Numbered from the stretch's first letter, positions 24,653-35,916 are shown. The stretch is DNA of 64,000 bases from DATHAP01 sp963762865 (GCA_963762865.1 CAVXNC010000015.1:62001-126000), one strand, 5' to 3'. Program-made: numbers and translations. Notes: a model not told the origin generated them from the letters alone.

Positions 24653-26317
24653 GTGACGAGCACGGCGACCGGCGAGCCCGTGCCGGCGACCGACGTCACC
24701 GCGGCCGACCCGGCCGGTGCGGGTGACGGCGGCCGCTCCCGCTGGCTGCCCCGCGGTTCCGCCCTCGGCCCCCGCCTGGCCGGGGCGGTTGTCAGCGGTG
24801 CCCTCGTCGCCCTCTCCTTCCCGCCGTACGACCTGTGGCCACTGGCCCCGGTCGGTGTCGCTGCGCTGGTCCTGCTGACCCGAGGCGTGCGGCCGCGCCG
24901 TGGCGCCCTCCTCGGCCTGGTCCACGGGCTCGCGGTCTTCCTTCCCCTGCTGTCGTGGCTCACGGTGATCGGTCCCGACGCCTGGATCGCGGTCGCCCTG
25001 CTCGAGAGCTCCTTCCTCGCCGCGACCGGGGCGCTGCTGCCGGCCACCCAGCGGCTGCGCGGCTGGCCGGTATGGGTGGCCTGCCTCTGGGTCGCACAGG
25101 AGGCCGCCCGCGACCGGCTGCCATTCGGCGGCTTCCCGTGGGGACGCCTGGCGTTCGCCGAGACCGCCAGCCCGTTCACCGGCTTCGCCGCCCTCGGCGG
25201 CGCGCCGCTGGTCTCGGCCGTCACCGCGCTCAGCGGTGCGCTGCTGGCCGCCGCCGTCGTGGCCCTCGCCGGGCGGGCAGGCGCCCCGGCCCCGAACCGT
25301 CTGCGGACAGTCGCCCTGCTCGCCGCCGCTGCGGTCGCCGTCCCCCTGGTAGGCCTGCTGGTGCCCACCGCCGGGGCGGGGGAGGGGCGCCCGGTCAGGG
25401 TGGCGCTGGTGCAGGGCGGGGTGCCCGGCGTGGGGATGGACTTCCTCGGCGAGCGGGAGCAGGTCCTGCGCAACCACGTCGACGCCACCCACCGGCTCGC
25501 GGACGCGGTGCACGCCGGGCGCACGCCGGCGCCCGACCTGGTCGTGTGGCCGGAGAACTCCTCGGACATCGACCCCTTCACCGACGCGTCGGCCCGCAAC
25601 CTGATCGACGCCGCCGTCCGCGACATCGGGGTGCCTGTCCTCGTCGGCGCGGTGGTCGACGGGCCGGGACCCGACCACGTGAGCAACACGGGGATCGTGT
25701 GGGACCCGGTGACCGGGCCGGGGGAGCGCTACGTCAAGCGCCACCCGGTGCCGTTCGGCGAGTACATCCCCTTCCGCGAGCAGCTCAGCGGGTGGATCTC
25801 CCGCCTCGACCAGATCCCACGCGACTTCTACGCCGCCGACCGGCCCGGCAACCTCGATGTCGGCCCAGCCGCGGTCGGCGACGTCATCTGCTTCGAGATC
25901 GCCTACGACTCGCTGGTGCGCGACGTGGTGGCGGGCGGGGCCGACCTGCTCGTCGTGCAGACCAACAACGCGACGTACAACGGCACGCACCAGCCGCAGC
26001 AGCAGATGGCGATGTCACGGCTGCGGGCCGTCGAGCACGGCCGCACCGTCCTCGTGACCGCGACGAGCGGCATCAGCGCGGTCGTGGACCCCGACGGCAC
26101 CGTGGTCCGGCAGGCACCGGAGCGCGTCGCGCGCACCATCGTCACGACGGTGCAGCTCCACGACGGGCGCACAGTTGCCAGCCGGGTTGGTGCGGCCCCC
26201 GAGTGGCTGCTCGCAGCCGTCGGGATCGGTGCCGCGCTCGCCGGTCTGCTCGGCGCCCGGCGCCGGCGGCCGGCGGCGGACCGATCCGGCGGCGACGGCC
26301 AGGTGGGGCAGCCGTGA
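24653..26317 (+). CDS. lnt: Apolipoprotein N-acyltransferase
   Basis: Adds the third acyl chain to the N-terminal cysteine of lipoproteins at the outer face of the membrane. The N-terminal half carries about six to seven transmembrane helices; the C-terminal half is a nitrilase-like domain with the catalytic triad visible as E in VVWPENSSDI, K in VKRHPVPFGEYIPF and C in GDVICFEIAYDS. A last helix (LLAAVGIGAALAGLL) closes the protein. I use the GTG at 24653, 554 residues, because AGAGGA lies 10-12 bases before it; an ATG at 24599 is in frame but has no ribosome binding site. It overlaps ppm1 by 4 bases. Confidence 0.92.
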   Translation: MTSTATGEPVPATDVTAADPAGAGDGGRSRWLPRGSALGPRLAGAVVSGALVALSFPPYDLWPLAPVGVAALVLLTRGVRPRRGALLGLVHGLAVFLPLLSWLTVIGPDAWIAVALLESSFLAATGALLPATQRLRGWPVWVACLWVAQEAARDRLPFGGFPWGRLAFAETASPFTGFAALGGAPLVSAVTALSGALLAAAVVALAGRAGAPAPNRLRTVALLAAAAVAVPLVGLLVPTAGAGEGRPVRVALVQGGVPGVGMDFLGEREQVLRNHVDATHRLADAVHAGRTPAPDLVVWPENSSDIDPFTDASARNLIDAAVRDIGVPVLVGAVVDGPGPDHVSNTGIVWDPVTGPGERYVKRHPVPFGEYIPFREQLSGWISRLDQIPRDFYAADRPGNLDVGPAAVGDVICFEIAYDSLVRDVVAGGADLLVVQTNNATYNGTHQPQQQMAMSRLRAVEHGRTVLVTATSGISAVVDPDGTVVRQAPERVARTIVTTVQLHDGRTVASRVGAAPEWLLAAVGIGAALAGLLGARRRRPAADRSGGDGQVGQP

Positions 26318-27108
26318 CCGGCCGTCCACCGGGCGACCCGCCCGCCGGGCCCTTCACACGGGGCGACGGGGTCCTGGTCGTCATCCCGACCTACGACGAG
26401 CGGCTGAACGTGGAGTCGATCGTCGGGCGCGTCCGGACGGCCGTGCCCGAGGCCGACGTCCTGGTGGTCGACGACGACAGCCCGGACGGGACCGGCGAGG
26501 TCGCTGACCGGCTGGCGGCCCAGGACACCCGGGTGCACGTCCTGCACCGGCTGGGCAAGCAGGGTCTCGGCGCGGCCTACCTTGCCGGTTTCGGGTGGGG
26601 TCTCGCCCGTGGGTTCCGCGTGCTCGTGGAGATGGACGCGGACGGCTCGCACCAGCCCGAGCAGCTGCCCTCCCTCCTCGATGCCCTCGACGACGCCGAC
26701 CTGGTCCTGGGCTCCCGGTGGGTCCCCGGGGGGTCGGTCGTCAACTGGCCACGGTCCCGGGAGCTGCTCAGCCGGGGCGGCAACACCTACGTCCGGCTGA
26801 TGCTCGGCCTCGGGCTGCGTGACGCCACCGGCGGCTTCCGCGCCTTCCGGCGCGAGACGCTGGACAAGCTCGCCATCGACAACGTGGCCAGCCAGGGGTA
26901 CTGCTTCCAGGTCGACCTCGCCCGGCGCGCCGTGGCCCAGGGCATGCGGGTGCGTGAGGTGCCGATCGAGTTCGTCGAGCGGGAGCTGGGAGTGTCCAAG
27001 ATGAGCGGCGCGATCGTGCGCGAAGCGCTCTGGCGGGTGACCCTCTGGGGCCTGGCCAGGCCACTGGGCGGCCATCGGGGCGCCCGCCTGCGCACCGGGA
27101 GGCGATGA
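26314..27108 (+). CDS. ppm1: Polyprenol monophosphomannose synthase
   Basis: A 264-residue GT2 glycosyltransferase that transfers mannose from GDP-mannose to polyprenyl phosphate, making the donor for lipoglycan and protein mannosylation. Seen are VVIPTYDERLNVESIV, the nucleotide motifs VVDDDSPDGTG and MDADGSHQPEQ, GSRWVPGG and FVERELGVSKMSG. No transmembrane helices are present. In M. tuberculosis Lnt and Ppm1 are fused in one protein (Rv2051c); here they are separate genes joined by a GTGA overlap. rbpA lies next to them in both organisms. Confidence 0.92.
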   Translation: MTGRPPGDPPAGPFTRGDGVLVVIPTYDERLNVESIVGRVRTAVPEADVLVVDDDSPDGTGEVADRLAAQDTRVHVLHRLGKQGLGAAYLAGFGWGLARGFRVLVEMDADGSHQPEQLPSLLDALDDADLVLGSRWVPGGSVVNWPRSRELLSRGGNTYVRLMLGLGLRDATGGFRAFRRETLDKLAIDNVASQGYCFQVDLARRAVAQGMRVREVPIEFVERELGVSKMSGAIVREALWRVTLWGLARPLGGHRGARLRTGRR

Positions 27109-27677
27109 CGATGGCCGCGCTGCTCGTGGTGCTCTTCCTGGTCGTCCCGATCGTCGAGATCGCGGTCATCGTCCAGGTCGGCCAGCAGATCGGCGCCGCG
27201 CCGACCATCGTGCTGCTGCTCCTGGAGAGCGCGCTCGGCGCGTGGCTGGTCAAGCGCGAGGGCGGGCGCGCCTGGGCGGCGCTGCAGACCGCCGCCTCGA
27301 CCGGACGGCTACCCAGCCGCGAGCTGGCCGACGCCGGCCTGGTGCTGGTCGGCGGCACCCTGCTGCTCACACCGGGCTTCGTGACCGACGTGGTCGGCTT
27401 CTTCCTGATCCTGCCGCCGACCCGGCCGCTGGCGCGCAAGGCGCTCGGCTGGTTCCTGGCCCGCCGGGCACTCAGGGTGGTCAGCCGGCGGACCGGCGGG
27501 CCACCCGGCGCCTGGCGACCAGGGGGCCCGGGGGGCGCAGGAGGGCTAGGGGGCGCAGGGGGCCGGGTCGTGCCCGGCGAGGTGGTCCGGGAGGACCCGG
27601 ACGGGCCGGGCCGTCAGCGCACCGATGGCGCAGACGGCCCGGACGCACAAGGTCCCGGCCGCGCCACCGGGGGGTAG
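27105..27677 (+). CDS. fxsA: FxsA family membrane protein
   Basis: A 190-residue inner-membrane protein with the FxsA pattern: two hydrophobic N-terminal segments (LLVVLFLVVPIVEIAVIVQV and APTIVLLLLESALGAWLVK), the conserved LLLTPGFVTDVVGFFLILPP near 85-105, and a soluble tail. The tail (from about 125) is a low-complexity Gly/Pro/Arg stretch including GGPGGAGGLGGAGG. In E. coli FxsA relieves phage T7 exclusion by interacting with PifA; its native role is unknown. The start overlaps the ppm1 stop by 4 bases. Confidence 0.88.
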   Translation: MTMAALLVVLFLVVPIVEIAVIVQVGQQIGAAPTIVLLLLESALGAWLVKREGGRAWAALQTAASTGRLPSRELADAGLVLVGGTLLLTPGFVTDVVGFFLILPPTRPLARKALGWFLARRALRVVSRRTGGPPGAWRPGGPGGAGGLGGAGGRVVPGEVVREDPDGPGRQRTDGADGPDAQGPGRATGG

Positions 27678-27699
27678 AGGCGCGACCGGGACGGGGTGT

Positions 27700-27718
27700 G
27701 GCGCTGTAGGGGAGCGCC
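27700..27718. terminator. Hairpin between convergent fxsA and rbpA
   Basis: GGCGCT and AGCGCC form a 6-bp stem around a 7-nt loop in the 70-base gap between the two stop codons, 23 bases after fxsA. No T-run. It could serve both directions. Confidence 0.35.
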
Positions 27719-27747
27719 GGTCCGGTCGTACGAACCGATGCCGTCGG

Positions 27748-28122
27748 TCAGGCGCTCTTCCGAGCGCTCCCGCGGGCGGGGGTCTTGGCCGCGGGGGTGG
27801 CCCGCAGCAGCTCGAGACGCTCGGCGAGCAGGACCTCGAGGTCCTTGACGCTGCGGCGCTCGAGGAGCATGTCCCAGTGCGTGCGGGCCGGCTTGCCGTT
27901 CTTGGGCTCCGGCCGGGTCCCGTCGACACGCAGCGCCTCGGCGCCGCACACCGTGCACTCCCACACGTCCGGGACGTCGGCCTCGAGGGAGAACGGGATG
28001 GTGAAGCGGTGGTCGCGGGGGCAGTCGTAGGTCACGCTCTGCCGGGGCGCCATCTCGACCCCGAGGTCGGTCTCGTAGCTCTGGGCGCCCAGCCGCGAGC
28101 CGCGCAGTGCTCGCTCAGCCAT
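27748..28122 (-). CDS. rbpA: RNA polymerase-binding protein RbpA
   Basis: A 124-residue actinobacterial transcription factor that binds RNA polymerase and the principal sigma factor, stabilises the open complex and affects rifampicin tolerance. The N-terminal tail MAERALRGSRLGAQSYE is followed by the zinc/core domain (VTYDCPRDHRFTIPFSLEAD, WECTVCGAEA) and the sigma-interaction domain (THWDMLLERRSVKDLEVLLAERL). The C-terminal tail (ATPAAKTPARGSARKSA) is Lys/Ala-rich. I chose the ATG at 28122, preceded by AAGGAG at the right distance. A sigma-R type promoter lies about 105 bases upstream. Confidence 0.95.
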   Translation of the reverse strand: MAERALRGSRLGAQSYETDLGVEMAPRQSVTYDCPRDHRFTIPFSLEADVPDVWECTVCGAEALRVDGTRPEPKNGKPARTHWDMLLERRSVKDLEVLLAERLELLRATPAAKTPARGSARKSA

Positions 28123-28225
28123 GTCGGTCTCCTTCTGAGGTGATCCCCGTCGGCGGCGGTCTCTCGCCACCGGTGTGACCTGCGGCACACGTTCGCGGGT
28201 CCGGTCATCTGTCGTACGTCTGTCG

Positions 28226-28252
28226 AACGTCCCGACCACGGTCAGGATTCCC
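28226..28252 (-). promoter_or_regulatory. Sigma-R (SigH)-type promoter for rbpA
   Basis: On the minus strand GGGAAT (28252-28247) is followed by exactly 18 bases and GTT (28228-28226), the established consensus of the thiol-oxidative-stress sigma factor SigR of Streptomyces (GGGAAT-N18-GTT). rbpA is a known SigR target in S. coelicolor. The leader would be roughly 95 bases and ends with AAGGAG. Confidence 0.7.
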
Positions 28253-28369
28253 GATCGAGGGTGCTGCAACCCGCTCGGACGAACCTTTGCGCCCGCTGTG
28301 AGAACCCTGTGACCTGGGACGATTCCACTGCTGGCTACTTCTGCCCGCAGATCCGTCCCGGATGCGCCG

Positions 28370-29143
28370 TCAGCGACCCCAGAGGCCGCGGTCCTCGAAC
28401 ACCGTCCGGAGGGTCTCGGGACGGTCGGTCATCAGGCCGTCGACGCCGAGGTCGAGCAGCCGGTGCATCTCGGCCGGGTCGTCGACCGTCCAGACGTGCA
28501 CCCGCTGGCCGCGCCGGTGGGCGAGCCGGACCAGGCCCGGGGTCACCACCCTGAGCGGCCCGAGGCGGTCGGGGACCTGCGCGCAGGGGATCGCGGCGGC
28601 GCCCCGGCCGGCGAGGACCGCGGCCCGGTCGTGCGTGGCGGCCGCCCGGAGCAGTGCCACCCCGCGGGGGCCGAGCGAGGTGCAGAGGCCGGGTCCGAGC
28701 TGACGACGTACGGCCGAAAGGCGCCGCTCCGAGAAGGACGCGACGCACACCCGGTCGAGCGCGCCGGTCCTTCGCACCGCCTCGACCAGCGGGCCGATGG
28801 CGCTGGCGTGCTTGACGTCGACGTTGACCCGGATGTCGGGCCAGGTGCCCAGGACGTCCTCGAGCAGCGGGATCGGCTCCCGGCCGCCGATGCGCGCGGC
28901 CCGCACGGTCGTCCAGGGGAGCTCGACGACCCGGCCGACCCTGTCGGTGACCCGGTCGAGGGTCGAGTCGTGGAAGGCGAGCAGGACGCCGTCGGCGGTG
29001 GCGTGCACGTCGGTCTCCAGGTAGCGGAAGCCGAGGTCGACAGCCCGGGCGAAGGCGGCCAGGGAGTTCTCCAGCCCGTCGGACGCGCCGCCCCGGTGCG
29101 CGAACGCGATCGGCCCCTCGTGCTCCAGGAACGCGAACCGCAC
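28370..29143 (-). CDS. Glycerophosphodiester phosphodiesterase
   Basis: A 257-residue GDPD-family TIM-barrel enzyme that hydrolyses deacylated phospholipids to glycerol-3-phosphate and an alcohol. Metal and catalytic residues are in FAHRGGASDGLENS, LETDVHATADG and FHDSTLDRVTD; the C-terminal VWTVDDPAEMHRLLDLGVDG is also typical. No signal peptide is seen, so it is probably cytoplasmic. I place the start at GTG 29143, just before the conserved FAFLEHEGPIAFAHRGG; a longer frame from the ATG at 29212 would translate through a 24-bp palindrome. It is divergent from the AraC regulator. Confidence 0.85.
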   Translation of the reverse strand: MRFAFLEHEGPIAFAHRGGASDGLENSLAAFARAVDLGFRYLETDVHATADGVLLAFHDSTLDRVTDRVGRVVELPWTTVRAARIGGREPIPLLEDVLGTWPDIRVNVDVKHASAIGPLVEAVRRTGALDRVCVASFSERRLSAVRRQLGPGLCTSLGPRGVALLRAAATHDRAAVLAGRGAAAIPCAQVPDRLGPLRVVTPGLVRLAHRRGQRVHVWTVDDPAEMHRLLDLGVDGLMTDRPETLRTVFEDRGLWGR

Positions 29144-29164
29144 CGACGACCCCACGGTGGGCAA

Positions 29165-29188
29165 GTCGACCACGTATACGTGGTCGAC
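29165..29188. promoter_or_regulatory. Perfect 24-bp palindrome between GDPD and AraC genes
   Basis: Two 12-base halves, GTCGACCACGTA and TACGTGGTCGAC, are exact reverse complements with no spacer. The site is 21 bases before the GDPD start and 40 bases before the AraC start. The centre contains TATACG on either strand, which could act as a -10. A gapless palindrome of this length is typical of TetR- or LacI-like dimers, less so of AraC proteins, which usually bind direct repeats. Confidence 0.7.
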
Positions 29189-29227
29189 GCCCCCTGGACG
29201 GCGCGGAGACATGGCACGATCGGGCAG

Positions 29228-29677
29228 GTGAGCAGCACACCGGCCGAGGCGCAGCGGCTGCGCGACCTGGCGCTGCTGCGTCGGGTCCGTGACCGGATGG
29301 ACCGGGAGTACGCGCAGCCGCTGGACGTCGAGGCGCTGGCGCGCGCCGTGAACATGTCGGCCGGGCACCTCAGCCGGCAGTTCCGGCTGGCCTACGGCGA
29401 GTCGCCGTACTCCTACCTGATGACCCGGCGGATCGAGCGGGCGATGGCCCTGCTGCGGCAGGGCGAGATGAGCGTGACCGATGTCTGCTTCGCGGTCGGC
29501 TGCTCGTCGCTGGGCACCTTCAGCACCCGTTTCACCGAGCTGGTCGGCATGTCTCCGAGCAGCTATCGGCGGGAGGCAGCCGGCGCCACCGGTGGGCTGC
29601 CGGCCTGCGTGACGAAACAGGTGACCAGACCGGTCAGGAATCAAGAAGCCCCGGCCCTCCGGCTGCACCTAGCGTGA
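29228..29677 (+). CDS. AraC family transcriptional regulator, DNA-binding domain only
   Basis: A 149-residue protein consisting of the two-helix-turn-helix AraC domain (about 18-120): LDVEALARAVNMSAGHLSRQ, GESPYSYLMTRRIERAMALL, SVTDVCFAVGCSSLGTFSTR, VGMSPSSYRR. There is no ligand-binding domain, so it may respond to a partner or to its own level. The VOC protein follows by about 5 bases and the UvrA-like ATPase after that, a regulator-VOC-UvrA order known from actinobacterial resistance-type loci. The GTG start is the first one after the promoter region; an open frame upstream is antisense to the GDPD gene. Confidence 0.88.
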   Translation: MSSTPAEAQRLRDLALLRRVRDRMDREYAQPLDVEALARAVNMSAGHLSRQFRLAYGESPYSYLMTRRIERAMALLRQGEMSVTDVCFAVGCSSLGTFSTRFTELVGMSPSSYRREAAGATGGLPACVTKQVTRPVRNQEAPALRLHLA

Positions 29678-29682
29678 ACGCC

Positions 29683-30093
29683 ATGGACATCACCATCAAC
29701 GCAAGCTTCCTCCCGCACGACGACCCTGAGGCCTCCCTGGCCTTCTACCGCGACCTCCTCGGCTTCGAGGTCCGCAACGACGTCGGCAAGGGCACGATGC
29801 GCTGGCTCACGGTCGGCCCCGTCGACCAGCCCGGCACCTCCATCGTGCTGAACCCGCCGGCTGCCAACCCCGGCATCACCGACGAAGAGCGCCGAACGAT
29901 CGCCGAGATGATGGCCAAGGGCACGTACGCCGCGCTGCTGCTGGCCACCAAGGACCTCGACGGTGCCTTCGAGCGGCTGCAGGCCAGCGACGCCGAGATC
30001 GTCCAGGAGCCGACCGAGCAGCCTTACGGCATCCGCGACTGCGCCGTACGCGATCCTGCGGGCAACATGATCCGCATCCAGGAGCTGCGCTGA
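29683..30093 (+). CDS. VOC superfamily (glyoxalase/bleomycin-resistance-like) protein
   Basis: A 136-residue two-module VOC fold (first module about 1-60, second 75-136). Typical pieces are DPEASLAFYRDLLGFEV, RWLTVGP and the C-terminal RDCAVRDPAGNMIRIQE. Metal ligands are not complete by eye, so it may bind a compound rather than act on it. It sits between the AraC regulator and the UvrA-like ATPase on one transcript, where drug sequestration or modification would fit, by analogy only. A GTG at 29674, three codons upstream, is an alternative start. Confidence 0.85.
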   Translation: MDITINASFLPHDDPEASLAFYRDLLGFEVRNDVGKGTMRWLTVGPVDQPGTSIVLNPPAANPGITDEERRTIAEMMAKGTYAALLLATKDLDGAFERLQASDAEIVQEPTEQPYGIRDCAVRDPAGNMIRIQELR

Positions 30094-30122
30094 GCCCACG
30101 GACGACGACTGATGGAGAAACG

Positions 30123-32503
<2,381 letters not shown>

Positions 32504-32519
<16 letters not shown>

Positions 32520-33898
32520 CCGAGGTCTTCGCGTGCGCCCCGGCGGCTCTTCCAGACGAGGTCCAGCGCGACGCTGAGCAGCAGGATCGCCACCAGCGCC
32601 GCGGCGGTCCCCGGCTCGTCGACGAGGGTGGTCGCAGCGAACGCGGCCAGGACCACGAGGGTCGTGAGGTCGGCCAGGACAAGCAGCCATGCCTTGGCGC
32701 CGGTCTCGTGCCGGATCCGGTAGTGGCCGAAGGTCACCAGGGTGAACACGACCAGCGCGACGGCGCTGCCAAGTGACGCGATCGCGTTCAGGTCGAAGAA
32801 CACGGCGAGGACGATCGCCGCGACCGACGTGACGACGATGCCCATCGAGGCACGCCCGCCCACCCGGCGGCTCATCGCCGGCGGGAACTGCCCGACCGCG
32901 GCCATCTCGTCACCGAGGCCGGTTGCCGGGTAGAGGCCCGAGTTCGTCGCACCGGCCGTGGCGAACAGGGCCGTGACAGTCATCAGCCAGTAGCCCGCCG
33001 AGCCCAGCACCGGCTCGGCGGCGACCGCCAGCGCGGTGCCGCCCGAGGAGATGACCTCGTCGACGGTCAGCGTGCCGAAAACTCCGAGCGCCACCGCGAC
33101 GTACACGATGGTGGCGATGCCGAGCGCAAGGTAGACGGCCCGGGGGAGCTGGCGTGCGGGGTCGGCCAGGTCCTTGGCGGTGAAGGTGATGACGCCGAAG
33201 CCGAGGAAGGCGAAGAAGGTCAGCGCCACGCTGGACACGATCTGCCCCAAGGACGGATACCCCGAGAACGCCAGCAGGTCGACGTCGAGGTTGGCAAGCG
33301 TGGCGACCGAGAAGACGGTGAGGATGCCGACCACGACGATGACGACCAGTGTCTGTGCCCTTGCGACGACGTGCGACCCGAGGACGTTCAGGACGGTCAT
33401 CACGAGCACGACGAGGACGGCGAAAGCGCTGACCCAGTCGGTGTTGTCGGCGACCGCTGAGCTGGCGTAGCTGCCGAACGAGACCGCCACCATCGCGGTG
33501 ATGATCGCGTTGACCGCGAGAAGCATCCAGGCGATGACGCCGGTGAAGTGCCCCTGTCCCCAGCCGCGGATGACGTACTCGAGGAAGCCGCCGGCCGACG
33601 GGTATCGGGCACCCATCTTGGCGAAGGAGTAGCCCTGCAGCGCCGCGACACCGCCCGCGAGGAGGAACGAGATCCAGACGGCCGAGCCGGCCACCTCGCC
33701 TGCCGTGCCGAGCAGAGCGAAGATGCCCGCTCCGACCATGGAGCCGACCCCGATGAACGCGGCCTGGCGCACCGACAAGGTGCGTGTGGGCTCCGTCTTC
33801 CCGGCTGGGTGGCTGGGTGACGTACCGCCGGACTGCGGCGACACGTCGGGCGGCTCCGCGGCACGATGGCTGCGGCCGTTGTCGGCGTTGCCAGCCAT
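32504..33898 (-). CDS. APC family amino acid permease
   Basis: A 464-residue transporter with about 12 transmembrane segments. The APC signature at the first helix (VRQAAFIGVGSMVGAGIFALLG) is clear, as are FAKMGARYPSAGG, GWGQGHFTGVIAW and FFAFLGFGVITFTAKDLADP. It should bring in or exchange amino acids by proton coupling; the substrate is not evident. The first 45 residues are a Ser/Pro/His-rich cytoplasmic tail. I use the ATG at 33898; a longer frame upstream crosses the divergent promoter region. Its end overlaps the UvrA-like gene end by 16 bases on the opposite strand. Confidence 0.9.
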
Positions 33899-34038
33899 GC
33901 CTTCAGGCTGCGAGCTACGGAGCCGGAGTGCATCCCCCGCCAGGGATGATCGTCCGCGCCGGGTGAGGCAGGTGGCGATCTGAGGAGGCACGCTGCTGGC
34001 GTCTCGGAAGGGGGCTGACCCATCGACGCCGACAGCGC

Positions 34039-35820
34039 GTGTCCATTGCCGTGAGGGCGAGGCGATGTCCCGCTGGTCGTCCCTCGACGCTGTCGGCGGT
34101 TGCGCTGTTGCTCGTGGCCGGAGCGGCTGCGCTCGTTCTCGCGGAGCCTGCGTCGACACGGTCGATAGCCGCGTCGGCACCAGCGACGTCCGAGCCGGCA
34201 GCGCTGGCGACCCTTACTCCCTCGGCGACTTCGACGGTTGACCCGACCGCAGCCGCCACCACCGGCCCCTCATCGGTGGTGACGACGGCGACGTCCTCCC
34301 CGACCTTGACGCCGACTCCGACGGCGACGCCGACCGCGACGCCGACTCCGACGGCGACGCCGACTCCGACTCAGACCCGGCCGGTGACCAGTGCGACGCC
34401 GGGGGAGCGGCCGGGGAGTCCGCCCGCGGTCGAGGAGTCGGACATCTCGCTGACCACCGGGGCGCTCGCTGTCGCGTCGCTCATCGTTGCCGGCGCGGCC
34501 CTGCTGGTGGCCCATTCTGTCGACCGGACACAGGCAGCCGGTGACGGAGTTCCACCGCCGGCTCGTCCGGCCCCGAGTGAGCCCGCGGTCACCGTCCCGT
34601 TGTTGGTCGAGCTGGGCGAGGGAATGATCGACTCCGGTTACACGGTCACCCAGGTCCAGGCCACGCTGGGCCGCGTGCTGCAGGTCAACGGCGTCCCGGA
34701 CGGTCAGGTGATCGTCCTCCCGACGGCGCTGTTCGTCTCCGTGCCGGGCCAGACCACGATGGAGACAGCGGTCGCCGCGGCCGGCGTGTCCGGTCTGCGT
34801 CTCGACCAGGTGGACGCGGTGTCCAGGGTCGTCACCGCCGCCGAGGCGGCCGAGCTCACGCCCGCGGACGCGCGCGCCGCGCTGGCCCGCGCCCGAGCCC
34901 AGTCGCCTCCGTTCAGCGCCACGACCCGCACGCTTGGCTATGCGCTGCTGAGCACCGGGCTTGCGCTGATTCTGCGGGGAAGCGCTGTCGACGTCGTGGT
35001 GGCGGCCGGGCTCGGCGCCGGGGTGGGCGCCCTGCAGCTCTGGGCGCAGCGGTCGAGCGCTGCGTCGCGAGCGGTGCTGCCCGTCCTGTGCTCGTTCCTG
35101 GTGGCTGTCTCGGTGCTGGCCCTTGGCCGGCTGCACGAGGATGTCGGGGTACTGGCCCCTCTGGTCGCACCGCTCGTGATCTTCCTGCCCGGCGCCCTGC
35201 TCACCACGGCAGTGATCGAGCTCTCCACCGGCCAGATGGTGTCCGGCGCCGGTCGCCTCGCGTCCGGGTTGCTGCAGCTGGTCATGCTGGCCCTGGGGAT
35301 CGTCGCCGGGGCGAATCTCGTCGGTATCCCGGCTCGCTCGATCAGACCACCGGCCGCCGGGCCTCTGGGCGACTTCGCCCCTTGGGTCGGTGTCGCCCTT
35401 TTCGGGATCGGCGTCCTGGTCTACTACTGCGCACGCGTGTCCACGATCGGATGGATCATTCTCGTCCTGTACGTCGCCTACGGCGCGCAGATCATCGGCG
35501 GTCTCGTCCTGGGTCCGATCCTGTCGGCGTTCTTCGGCGCCCTGGTGATGAGCCCTGTGGCGTCGTACGTCGCGCTTCGGCCGTCGGGTCCACCGATGCA
35601 GGTCAGCTTCCTACCGGCGTTCTGGCTGCTCGTGCCCGGTGCGCTTGGTCTTGTCGGCGTGACCCAGCTGCTCGGCGCCAACCGGGCGGACTCGGTGGCG
35701 TCGCTGGTGTCCATGGGCACCACCATGATCGGGATCTCGTTCGGCGTTCTGATCGGCCTGGCTCTCGGCACCACGCTCGTCCGTCAGCTCGGCCAGCCGC
35801 GACCCGTGGCTGCCGGATGA
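34039..35820 (+). CDS. ThrE-type threonine/serine exporter family protein
   Basis: A 593-residue fused protein of the ThrE family. After a hydrophobic segment (AVALLLVAGAAALVLA) comes a 90-residue Thr/Pro/Ala-rich linker, a second membrane segment, then the ThrE cytoplasmic domain (PLLVELGEGMIDSGYTVTQV, about 185-300) and roughly nine to ten transmembrane helices in two blocks (DUF1212 and its DUF3815-like second half). Corynebacterial ThrE exports threonine and serine. The TP-rich linker at an N-terminus that probably lies outside is unusual for ThrE. No ribosome binding site is obvious for the GTG start, so the N-terminus is less certain. Confidence 0.82.
   Translation: MSIAVRARRCPAGRPSTLSAVALLLVAGAAALVLAEPASTRSIAASAPATSEPAALATLTPSATSTVDPTAAATTGPSSVVTTATSSPTLTPTPTATPTATPTPTATPTPTQTRPVTSATPGERPGSPPAVEESDISLTTGALAVASLIVAGAALLVAHSVDRTQAAGDGVPPPARPAPSEPAVTVPLLVELGEGMIDSGYTVTQVQATLGRVLQVNGVPDGQVIVLPTALFVSVPGQTTMETAVAAAGVSGLRLDQVDAVSRVVTAAEAAELTPADARAALARARAQSPPFSATTRTLGYALLSTGLALILRGSAVDVVVAAGLGAGVGALQLWAQRSSAASRAVLPVLCSFLVAVSVLALGRLHEDVGVLAPLVAPLVIFLPGALLTTAVIELSTGQMVSGAGRLASGLLQLVMLALGIVAGANLVGIPARSIRPPAAGPLGDFAPWVGVALFGIGVLVYYCARVSTIGWIILVLYVAYGAQIIGGLVLGPILSAFFGALVMSPVASYVALRPSGPPMQVSFLPAFWLLVPGALGLVGVTQLLGANRADSVASLVSMGTTMIGISFGVLIGLALGTTLVRQLGQPRPVAAG
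34306..34371 (+). repeat. Tandem GACGCC/GACTCC repeats encoding a Thr-Pro-Ala linker
   Basis: Six-base units (GACGCC, GACTCC, GACGGC, GACCGC) recur in frame; an 18-base unit GACGCCGACTCCGACGGC occurs at 34308 and 34338 and partly at 34356. The result is a (TPTA)n-like stretch that can expand or contract by slippage without frameshift. Confidence 0.75.
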
Positions 35821-35916
35821 TGCGTGGCGGCCACGGGACCCTTGGCGGAGGTCTCGCCCTCAGGCCCGACGCCGATAACCTACATTATGTCAGGTTGCCC
35901 TGGCGCAAGCGGCTCT

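Noticed and set aside
28261..28554. Frame starting with LCARCENPVTWDDSTAGY that looks like a small zinc-binding protein
   Set aside because: Only one CX2C pair, most of the frame is antisense to the glycerophosphodiesterase gene, and the rest becomes Arg/Gly-rich shadow sequence. No ribosome binding site.
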